Assembly: GCA_945956945.1 (NCBI GenBank)
Contig: CAMFJO010000072.1
Coordinates: 1-5,586, forward strand
Direction of reading: 5' to 3'
Length of the DNA stretch: 5,586 bases
Source: an uncultured Legionellales bacterium
GTDB lineage: Bacteria; Pseudomonadota; Gammaproteobacteria; UBA1113
Shown here: positions 1 to 5,586 of the stretch, in pieces
How the letters are laid out: every line of letters starts with the position of its first letter
How positions within the stretch are numbered: the stretch's first letter is position 1
Notes under the pieces: model-generated
Databases searched by the model: none
What the model was told of the DNA's origin: nothing
The model's input: the letters and a program-made list of their open reading frames with translations, nothing else
Program-made: the position numbers and the translations under genes

Positions 1-512
1 ATCAGGATCACACTAAAAATAGTTTGCTGTTTCCCAATGCCCGTTACCTGATAAGCCAGGAAGCCTTTATTCGCGCTAAAGCACCCCATGCTCGGGATAG
101 GGTTTCGTTTATTCCCGAATTAACAACCTTGCTAGAAGCTTCAGGCCGCTTAGAATTAATTCTCGATGAACACAGCCCTACGCTAGGTAAAGACTATAAA
201 TTTCATTTTAGCCACGGCCACACACCTGGATTGATGTTAACAGAAATCAGTACAACGGAAGGTCCTTTAATTTTTGCCGCTGATTTAATTCCCGGTATCG
301 CTTGGCTGCACACACCCATTACAATGGGCTATGACCGATTTCCCGAAAAAGTGGTAGAAGAAAAAGAAGCTTTATTGGATTATTTGGTTGCACGGCAAGG
401 CCGTTTGTTTTACACGCACGATCCGCAAATTGCCCTATCCAGAGTCATGCGGGATGACAAAGGCCGTTTTGTAGCGAGTGAGAGCTGGAATGAAGTAACG
501 AGAATTGAGTGA
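1..512 (+). CDS. MBL-fold metallo-hydrolase, C-terminal part (5' end outside window)
   Basis: The reading frame is open from the left edge (first full codon at position 3) to a TGA at 510-512, giving 169 visible residues. The TTG at 24 is not credible as a start, because the frame and the family motif continue upstream of it. The first visible residues are Q-D-H, preceded by a cut codon ending in AT. This fits H-Q-D-H, the end of the HxHxDH metal-binding motif of the metallo-beta-lactamase fold. Further expected ligands follow in order: His in S-H-G-H-T-P-G (codon 219-221), Asp in F-A-A-D-L (282-284), and His in Y-T-H-D-P (417-419). In this superfamily these residues bind a dinuclear metal centre, usually zinc, that hydrolyses esters, lactones, thioesters or related bonds. 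The overall look recalls lactonase-like (YtnP/AHL-lactonase-type) members, but the substrate cannot be read from the sequence. No signal peptide can be judged because the N-terminus is missing. The gene converges on the fadE pair and shows no functional link to it. Confidence 0.88.
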   Translation, partial: QDHTKNSLLFPNARYLISQEAFIRAKAPHARDRVSFIPELTTLLEASGRLELILDEHSPTLGKDYKFHFSHGHTPGLMLTEISTTEGPLIFAADLIPGIAWLHTPITMGYDRFPEKVVEEKEALLDYLVARQGRLFYTHDPQIALSRVMRDDKGRFVASESWNEVTRIE

Positions 513-630
513 GGTTAAAGAAGAATAAGATAATTAGGCGCGATAATATCTGCATTTAAGAGTACAATACATACCAAAGTACTTTAAGATGCGAACTAGA
601 AAGAATACTGGCACGTTAAGGGCAAAGACA

Positions 631-713
631 ATGTCATCCTCGACCGCAGGTCGGGGATCCAGTTTCAAATAGGGTTTCATACTGGATCCCCGACCTGCGG
701 TCGAGGATGACAT
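631..713. repeat. Perfect 33-bp inverted repeat with 17-bp spacer (dispersed-type palindromic element)
   Basis: Bases 631-663 are the exact reverse complement of 681-713, 33 of 33, around a spacer at 664-680. The arm begins ATGTCATCCTCGACC and ends GGATCCAGT. Each arm is also a small hairpin: on the left, 636-645 pairs with 649-658 around a GCA loop, with one T·G wobble at 640/654. The right arm mirrors this at 686-695 and 699-708. The unit can therefore fold as one long stem or as two short ones. From memory, arms with the same ends (TGTCATCC...GGATCCAG) and a variable self-complementary middle occur as dispersed repeats in Rickettsia, Wolbachia and several host-associated gammaproteobacteria. 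Membership of that class is inferred. Such perfect arm identity suggests recent formation or maintenance, for example two head-to-head copies of a 33-bp unit. Confidence 0.93.
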
Positions 714-733
714 AGCCTTTGTTTTTGTTCTTT
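631..733 (+). terminator. Possible intrinsic terminator of the MBL hydrolase transcript, formed by the palindrome
   Basis: On the plus strand the strong hairpin 631-713 is followed, after a few bases, by a T-rich tract at 718-733 (TTTGTTTTTGTTCTTT). It lies about 120 bases past the hydrolase stop. A GC-rich stem followed by a U-rich run fits a Rho-independent terminator. The stem is much longer than usual, the U-run is interrupted, and it begins 4-5 bases after the stem, so efficiency is uncertain. Read on the minus strand, the same hairpin has only a weak T tract, so it is less convincing as a terminator for the fadE operon. Confidence 0.4.
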
Positions 734-834
734 CAAGATCTTTCATATATCCATGATTTTCACATCTTAAAGTGCGCAATGACGGCTCATAGAGTAAAAA
801 TATTACGGTGAACTCCGAGCAAAATATTGATACC

Positions 835-3297
835 TTATCGAGCCTTTCTCAAAACCAACTTATCTATTTCCTCTTGGCTATAATCGCTCACCGCAATAAT
901 TTCTGATCTATACACTTCACGTTGCAGCAACAACTGCCCTTCTGCTGGAGCAAGAATGCCGGCGCTAACGGCACTATTGATTTTATCAGGCCAATTTAAA
1001 ACAGGTGCGTCCAATGTCTTGCAATATTGTAGCAATTTTTCCCATAAAGGCTCTGTTTCCACAAATAAGGGCAATACCGTATTGATTTTAGCAACAGGGT
1101 GTTTGTCCTCATCCGAGCTTAAATAAGCACCCGCGGTTAAGCGGCTTCGAATTGCCGAGGGTGCAGCAACTGCTTTAGCCAATTCTTTTTCCAGCATATT
1201 ACTGGGTACATGCGCTTGTCTACCCAAAGGGAAAATAATACAACGTAATTTGATGCGTAAATAAGCCGGTAAATTGCTTAATAAGGCCATCATCGTTTCT
1301 TCTATTTGATAAAATAAAGTTTGGCTACACCAAGTCAATAAAAGTGTTTCTTCTGCTACTAGCCCATCATCATAAAACTTTTTAATCACCGCACTCACGC
1401 AAAAAAGATAATTCAAAATATCTGCCATACGCGCGGAGATAAATTCTTTACGTTTTAAACTGGCGCCATAATAGAGCGCCAAACTATCGACCAATAAAGC
1501 AAAAGCAGCACTATAGCGCCCCAGATTTCGCAAAGGTTGTTGTAATACAAGATCTTCGCTTTCCACAGTCAGCATTCTACCCTTAGAAAGTCCGCCCCAA
1601 AGCGTCAAGCCGGCGACATGGAGAATATGTTGCACATGAGCCAATAAAAGCGTATCAAATTGCGCTAAATTTTGAGCATTGTTTTCATCTGCAGCCAATT
1701 GCATTTCTTGAAATAAATAAGGGTGCGATCTAAATAACCCTTGGCCAAAAATCACCAAACAACGTGTCAGAATACTGGCGCCTTCCACGGTAATGGCAAT
1801 AGGGACACTGGAATAATAAGCGCTAATAGGATTCTGTGGGCCTATGCACAATCCCTTGCCACCCAAAATATCCATGCTATTTAATATTGCAGTACGTCCC
1901 ATTTCAGAAACCTGGTATTTAACGATGGCAGAAACGACGGAAGGTTTTTCTCCTTGGTCTATTAAACTGGTTGCCAATTCTTGCATAGCTTCTGCCATGT
2001 AAGTCACTCCGGCGATAGTGGCTAAAGAAGCCTGCACCCCTTCAAAGTTGACTAAAGGATGCTTAAATTGTCTACGGATAGTGGCATAAGCACCTGTGTA
2101 GGCTACACAAGCTTTTAAGGCACCTAAACTCATAGACGGAATGGAAATGGCGCGACCCACAGACAAACATTCTACCAACATTTTCCAACCTTGCCCTATT
2201 TGATTAGGGCCACCAATAATCGCTTCTAGTGGTACAAAAACATCGTGTCCTTGTATAGGGCCATTTTGAAACATCATACCATTGGGTAAATGCCGTCTAC
2301 CGATTATTACCCCCGGTGTGTTTCGGGGAATAAGCGCGCAAGTAATTCCTAAAGCTTCCTTATCACCCAATAAATGATCGGGGTCGTATAACTTAAAAGC
2401 AAGACCAATGAGAGTTGCAATCGGCGCTAAAGTAATATAACGTTTACTCCAATTCAATCGCATACCCAATACTTTTTGTCCTTCTATGACTTGTTCACAG
2501 ACGATACCGCTGTCTATGATACTGGTAGCATCCGATCCTGCAACAGGACTTGTTAAAGCAAAACAAGGTAATTCCAGCCCTGCGGCTAAACGCGGTAAGT
2601 AATACTCTTTCTGTTTCGTGGTTCCATAATGCAATAATAATTCAGCGGGGCCCAATGAGTTGGGAACACAGACACTGACTGCAGCCACGGTGGAAACACT
2701 GGCTAATTTGCTAATGACACGACTATGGGCATAAGCAGAAAAGGCTCTACCACCGTATTTTTTGGGAATAATCAGTCCCAAAAAGCCCTGATCCTTAATA
2801 AATTGCCATACAGAATCGGGCATATCCCCTTCTTTAAATTGTATATCCCACATATCCAATTGGTGACACAATTCTTCCACGGGCCCATCCAAAAAAGCGC
2901 GTTCTTCTTTGCTTAATACCGGTTGAGGATAGTTCAACAATACATCCGCATTGGGTGCGCCGGAAAATAATTCACCGTCCCAAGATACGGTTCCAGCAGC
3001 CATAGCGGCACGCTCTGTCGCCGATAATTTGGGGAGTTTTTTTCTATAAAGGGCTAATAATGGTTTGCTAAAGCACCATTGACGTAAGGGTTTTATTAAA
3101 AAGATTGCGCTGATGAGCAGGTAAATGAACACAATACTCATCCAGGTATGCCAGGACACATGTAAAAGCTCAAGAAGCACCGCTAAAAAAATAAATCCCG
3201 AGAAAGCATAAACCTTTTTACTGGCATTATAGAATCCCAGTAAACTGTTATTAATCAGCAAAACAATGCACCAGAGAATAACGTCAATATCTATCAT
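835..3297 (-). CDS. fadE: Acyl-CoA dehydrogenase FadE, downstream copy (complete, 820 aa)
   Basis: This gene encodes an FAD-dependent acyl-CoA dehydrogenase for the first beta-oxidation step (acyl-CoA to trans-2-enoyl-CoA, electrons to ETF). Its length is close to E. coli FadE (814 aa). Three hydrophobic segments near residues 4-23, 31-47 and 51-68 suggest inner-membrane anchoring. Next comes the FadE-like A-G-T-V-S-W-D-G-E-L-F block (102-111), then the dehydrogenase N-domain with VPNSLGPAELL (211-221). The middle domain has ALTSPVAGSDA (247-257) and KRYITLAP (285-292), followed by the helical C-domain. ITVEGASILTR (502-512) carries the predicted catalytic base Glu505, matching the Y-E-G-T glutamate of medium-chain enzymes. 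Residues from about 530 to 810 correspond to the FadE-specific C-terminal domain (ACDH_C, formerly DUF1974), including ISARMADIL (620-628). The ATG start is supported by AGGAG five bases upstream. Oddities against E. coli FadE, recalled from memory: Val252 replaces Glu in SPEAGSD, and Ser284 replaces Asn in WNKRYITL. No frameshift or internal stop is seen. Confidence 0.95.
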   Translation of the reverse strand: MIDIDVILWCIVLLINNSLLGFYNASKKVYAFSGFIFLAVLLELLHVSWHTWMSIVFIYLLISAIFLIKPLRQWCFSKPLLALYRKKLPKLSATERAAMAAGTVSWDGELFSGAPNADVLLNYPQPVLSKEERAFLDGPVEELCHQLDMWDIQFKEGDMPDSVWQFIKDQGFLGLIIPKKYGGRAFSAYAHSRVISKLASVSTVAAVSVCVPNSLGPAELLLHYGTTKQKEYYLPRLAAGLELPCFALTSPVAGSDATSIIDSGIVCEQVIEGQKVLGMRLNWSKRYITLAPIATLIGLAFKLYDPDHLLGDKEALGITCALIPRNTPGVIIGRRHLPNGMMFQNGPIQGHDVFVPLEAIIGGPNQIGQGWKMLVECLSVGRAISIPSMSLGALKACVAYTGAYATIRRQFKHPLVNFEGVQASLATIAGVTYMAEAMQELATSLIDQGEKPSVVSAIVKYQVSEMGRTAILNSMDILGGKGLCIGPQNPISAYYSSVPIAITVEGASILTRCLVIFGQGLFRSHPYLFQEMQLAADENNAQNLAQFDTLLLAHVQHILHVAGLTLWGGLSKGRMLTVESEDLVLQQPLRNLGRYSAAFALLVDSLALYYGASLKRKEFISARMADILNYLFCVSAVIKKFYDDGLVAEETLLLTWCSQTLFYQIEETMMALLSNLPAYLRIKLRCIIFPLGRQAHVPSNMLEKELAKAVAAPSAIRSRLTAGAYLSSDEDKHPVAKINTVLPLFVETEPLWEKLLQYCKTLDAPVLNWPDKINSAVSAGILAPAEGQLLLQREVYRSEIIAVSDYSQEEIDKLVLRKAR

Positions 3298-3301
3298 AAG
3301 T

Positions 3302-3308
3302 TCTCCTA
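3302..3308 (-). promoter_or_regulatory. Ribosome binding site overlapping the upstream stop codon (translational coupling)
   Basis: Read on the minus strand the junction is TAGGAGAACTTATG. TAG (3308-3306) ends the upstream fadE copy, AGGAG (3307-3303) is a near-ideal Shine-Dalgarno sequence, and ATG (3297-3295) follows after five bases. The Shine-Dalgarno sequence shares two bases with the stop codon, so ribosomes ending the first gene are positioned to start the second. This fixes the start of the 820-residue protein and argues for a single mRNA with coupled expression of both copies. Confidence 0.88.
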
Positions 3309-5586
3309 GGTCCGTGAAAAGGCTTCTGCTGAAAAATCATCTACCGCGATAATGTCTGCAATAGCCTGTTCCAGAGCGCGCAATTGCGTGCATTCTGCTT
3401 CAGTGATAAGGCCTTGTTGCACGGCTTCTTCCAATCTGTTGGGATGATTGGCACTAATAGGTTTTATCTTTTGATACAAGGGTTCACAGCATACCGCTTC
3501 TTGATGGGTACGCATTAAATTGGCAATTAAACTCTCTGCTCCTTCACCGCTATACACTTTAGTTCGTATATCTTGCACCATTGCCGTATTCATCAATAAT
3601 TTTTTAGCAATGGTACTTTTTTGTTTATCGCTTATGCCGGCGCGTTTTCGACCCCAAGGTAAACAGAGTGCAGACAATAATTTGGCGAGGAATCGTGTTG
3701 GCAGTTGATTTAAAAGCTCAGCGCTGGCCTTGTCAATAGCATACACACTCTCACGGATGGCCGCTTCATTTAAGCTTTTTGCCATGGCAAGGGTCCATAA
3801 TTGTGTGTCTAATCCATCTGCATTATATTTTAAAATGCCGCTCACTATATACAAATGAATGAGCATATCCGCCATGCGTGCCGACACCCGCTCGGCAAAT
3901 TTTAGATGGCTACCATACACTAAAAAACAAATTTCACTTAAAAAAGCAAAGCGTGTACTTCGCAAGCTTAACTTTTGCAGTGCGCGTTTATAGGCATGCC
4001 GTTCGGGCCAAATCAACCAGCCACCGGTGATACTTTGGAAAATAATGCGCGGCCACAAACTGATAAAATGGGCAATGTGCCCCCAAATGGCTTTATCAAA
4101 TACGAATAGAGCTTGCTTAGGATCGCTCATGTTAACAGCCTCTAAACAAGTGTTGATATAAGGATGACAGCGTACCGCGCCTTGCCCAAAAATAATCATA
4201 TTGCGGGTTAAAATATTGGCGCCTTCCACGGTAATACCCACCGAAGTGGATTGATAAGCATCAGATAAATAATTACGCGGCCCCATACAGATACCTTTAC
4301 CACCTTGCACATCCATGGCGGCTTGTGTCGCTGCACGCACACTTTCGGTGGCATAATATTTGACGATAGCAGACAGCACACTGGGCTTTTCACCCCTATC
4401 CACTGCACTTAAAGTTAAGTGGGTGATCACCTCGGTTTGATATAAGCTTAGAGCCATTAAAGCCAGCTTTTCTTGCACACCTTCAAATTTTCCTATCGGC
4501 AACTTAAATTGTGTCCGTATAGAAGCATAAGCACTGCTCGCCAACGTCAGCGCATAGAGTCCGCCTAAAGATAATCCAGGTAAAGCCATCGCACGACCTG
4601 CCGATAAGCTTTCAGTTAACATCCGCCAACCACGGCCTTTTTGCGCTATGCCGCCAATGATCCACTCTAAAGGTATAAAAACAGCATTCCCAGAAGTGGG
4701 TCCATTGATAAATAACGCATTGTTAACAAAATGCCGTCTACCAATAATCACCCCGGGATGATCGACTGGGATTAAGGCGCAGGTAATACCGATATGAACC
4801 GTTTCACCCAGTAAATGATCCGGATCGTATAACTTGAAGGCCAAACCCAATAAAGTTGCCTTGGGCGCTAGCGTGATATACCGTTTATTCCACGTTACTT
4901 TAATACCGATAACGGATTGTCCCTGCCATTGCCCTTGCGTCACAATCCCATAATCTGGCATAGCACTGGCATCGGAGCCTGCTTCGGGACTGGTTAAGGC
5001 AAAACAAGGTACTTCAATTCCCTTGGCCAGACGCGGCAAATAGTAATTCCGTTGTTCTGTGGTGCCATATTCTAACAATAACTCGGCTGGTCCTAAAGAA
5101 TTGGGCACAGAAGCCATTGAAGCTAATACCGAACTGCAAGAAGCGATTTTACCTAAGATCGTGGCAGTGGCTGTTTTTGAGAAACCTAAACCGCCATATT
5201 CTTTAGGGATATGCAGACCAAAAAAACCTTGCGTTCTTAAAGTATTCCAAATCTCTGCGGGCATATCATTTTCTGCCGCTAAAAAAGGATACTGCGCCAT
5301 TTGGGCGCATAGTGCTTCTACCGGCCCCTTTAAGAAAGCCATTTCTTCCGCAGACAATACACTTAATTTTGCCTCCCACAACGCTTGCCAGTGTGGATTG
5401 CCGCTAAATAATTCGCCGTCCCAACCCACTGTACCTGCGGCCAAAGCCTCGGCTTCCGTGGTGGATAATTTGGGATAGACTTGTTGATAGCGGCGCAACA
5501 AAAAAGGGGTTAATAAGTGTCTGCGTAAAAATGATAATTGAAACAGCAACAACCAAATCGCCCATACCATCCAGGCAATATAAGTC
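3306..5586 (-). CDS. fadE: Acyl-CoA dehydrogenase FadE, upstream copy (5' end outside window)
   Basis: This is a second FadE-family acyl-CoA dehydrogenase, first gene of the visible operon. An ATG at 5570-5568 gives 754 residues, but the frame stays open to the right edge (T-Y-I-A-W before that Met). Alignment with the neighbour places this Met near its residue 57, so about 50 membrane-anchor residues are probably missing and the true start lies beyond the window. Counting from that Met: hydrophobic stretch 1-15, A-G-T-V-G-W-D-G-E-L-F (45-55), SVPNSLGPAELLL (154-166), ALTSPEAGSDA (191-201), WNKRYITLAP (227-236), and ITVEGANILTR (446-456) with predicted catalytic Glu449, followed by IFGQGAVRCHPY. 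The FadE-type C-terminal domain spans about 475-750 and includes VSARMADML (562-570). It keeps the canonical SPEAGSD and WNKRYITL motifs that the downstream copy has altered, but diverges from E. coli FadE in much of its C-terminal domain. It should oxidise acyl-CoA at the inner membrane; chain-length range is unknown. The promoter is outside the window. Confidence 0.93.
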   Translation of the reverse strand, partial: TYIAWMVWAIWLLLFQLSFLRRHLLTPFLLRRYQQVYPKLSTTEAEALAAGTVGWDGELFSGNPHWQALWEAKLSVLSAEEMAFLKGPVEALCAQMAQYPFLAAENDMPAEIWNTLRTQGFFGLHIPKEYGGLGFSKTATATILGKIASCSSVLASMASVPNSLGPAELLLEYGTTEQRNYYLPRLAKGIEVPCFALTSPEAGSDASAMPDYGIVTQGQWQGQSVIGIKVTWNKRYITLAPKATLLGLAFKLYDPDHLLGETVHIGITCALIPVDHPGVIIGRRHFVNNALFINGPTSGNAVFIPLEWIIGGIAQKGRGWRMLTESLSAGRAMALPGLSLGGLYALTLASSAYASIRTQFKLPIGKFEGVQEKLALMALSLYQTEVITHLTLSAVDRGEKPSVLSAIVKYYATESVRAATQAAMDVQGGKGICMGPRNYLSDAYQSTSVGITVEGANILTRNMIIFGQGAVRCHPYINTCLEAVNMSDPKQALFVFDKAIWGHIAHFISLWPRIIFQSITGGWLIWPERHAYKRALQKLSLRSTRFAFLSEICFLVYGSHLKFAERVSARMADMLIHLYIVSGILKYNADGLDTQLWTLAMAKSLNEAAIRESVYAIDKASAELLNQLPTRFLAKLLSALCLPWGRKRAGISDKQKSTIAKKLLMNTAMVQDIRTKVYSGEGAESLIANLMRTHQEAVCCEPLYQKIKPISANHPNRLEEAVQQGLITEAECTQLRALEQAIADIIAVDDFSAEAFSRT

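Larger units (their letters stand above)
581..773. repeat. Larger imperfect inverted repeat enclosing the palindrome
   Basis: Outside the perfect core, further complementary blocks occur in nested order. Bases 581-591 (ACTTTAAGATG) are the exact reverse complement of 763-773. Bases 596-605 match the reverse complement of 728-737 at 9 of 10 positions. Bases 623-627 (CAAAG) pair with 717-721, separated from the core by a 3x3 mismatch. The whole 193-bp stretch could form one interrupted hairpin and may be the real boundary of a small non-autonomous element with degenerate arms. I see no clear target-site duplication next to 581 and 773, so the mobile-element reading stays tentative. The outer blocks are short enough that chance cannot be excluded for each one alone. 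Confidence 0.5.
513..834. other. Intergenic region between convergent genes
   Basis: This gap of 322 bases lies between the stop codon of the MBL hydrolase (+) and the stop codon of the downstream fadE copy (-), so it should contain two 3' ends and no promoter for either neighbour. Its main content is the nested inverted repeat described separately. I see no tRNA-like or rRNA-like sequence. The one longish open frame (534-779, minus) starts at TTG and is built largely from the repeat, so I do not call it a gene. The segments 513-580 and 774-834 show nothing recognisable. In particular, no convincing T-tailed hairpin lies just past the fadE stop at 835. Confidence 0.75.

Noticed and set aside
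24..26. TTG as the start of the MBL hydrolase
   Set aside because: The frame is open upstream and encodes the end of the HxHxDH motif, so this codon is internal.
631..713. CRISPR array or insertion sequence
   Set aside because: There are only two arms in inverted, not direct, orientation and no regular spacers. No transposase coding sequence is present anywhere in the window.
534..779. Minus-strand open frame of 81 codons through the palindromic repeat
   Set aside because: It starts at TTG without a clear Shine-Dalgarno sequence, and its central third is simply the translated repeat arms. The composition is not protein-like and there is no recognisable domain. Frames like this arise by chance in GC-richer repeats.
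774..834. Terminator for the fadE operon just past the stop at 835
   Set aside because: I looked for a GC-rich stem followed by T's on the minus strand and saw only weak AT-rich repeats (AATATT-type), not a convincing hairpin.
2725..2916. Plus-strand open frame antisense to the downstream fadE
   Set aside because: It lies wholly inside a well-supported conserved gene on the other strand, with no domain and no credible independent expression signal.
3520..3708. Plus-strand open frame antisense to the C-terminal part of the upstream fadE
   Set aside because: Short shadow frame inside a conserved coding region, with no family resemblance.
4208..4408. Minus-strand open frame in a different phase within the upstream fadE
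   Set aside because: It overlaps the catalytic-loop coding sequence in another frame. The fadE frame is clearly the conserved one.
5059..5478. Plus-strand 139-codon open frame antisense to the N-terminal half of the upstream fadE
   Set aside because: Longer than the other shadows but entirely antisense to conserved FadE motifs (PNSLGPAELL, EYGG). Its sequence is low in recognisable features and has no convincing start region.
5568..5570. ATG at 5570 as the true start of the upstream fadE
   Set aside because: The frame continues upstream to the window edge with hydrophobic residues, and the protein would lack the N-terminal membrane segments seen in its neighbour. The start is more likely outside the window.

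Overview
The window holds two adjacent fadE-type acyl-CoA dehydrogenase genes on the minus strand. They face the 3' end of a metallo-beta-lactamase (MBL) fold hydrolase gene on the plus strand. About 320 bases without a convincing gene separate the two convergent units, and this gap carries a conspicuous 33-bp perfect inverted repeat. The sequence is moderately AT-rich. The long FadE form (N-terminal membrane segments, acyl-CoA dehydrogenase core, FadE-specific C-terminal domain) points to a gammaproteobacterium. The palindrome has ends reading TGTCATCC...GGATCCAGT, which from memory resemble dispersed palindromes in Rickettsia, Wolbachia and host-associated gammaproteobacteria. Together these suggest a Legionellales/Coxiellaceae-like or similar host-associated lineage. 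That placement is an inference and is not shown by the sequence alone.

Layout: (1) 1-512 (+), C-terminal part of an MBL-fold hydrolase, cut by the left edge inside its metal-binding HxHxDH motif. (2) 513-834, intergenic, with nested inverted repeats (core arms 631-663 and 681-713, outer arms 581-591 and 763-773). A T-rich tract follows the core on the plus strand, so the core may also terminate transcription. (3) 835-3297 (-), complete fadE-like gene of 820 residues. (4) 3306 to the right edge (-), a second fadE-like gene whose 5' end lies outside the window.

The two fadE genes are transcribed right to left with 8 untranslated bases between them. The Shine-Dalgarno sequence of the downstream gene overlaps the stop codon of the upstream one, so they almost certainly form one translationally coupled operon. 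Both products keep the predicted catalytic glutamate and would carry out the first oxidation of fatty-acid beta-oxidation at the inner membrane, passing electrons through ETF to the quinone pool. They have diverged substantially. A split in chain-length preference or condition of use is plausible but not shown. Nothing in the window links the MBL hydrolase to them.

I did not find a previously undescribed system here. The points most worth a second look are the nested palindrome and the divergence of the tandem FadE pair.
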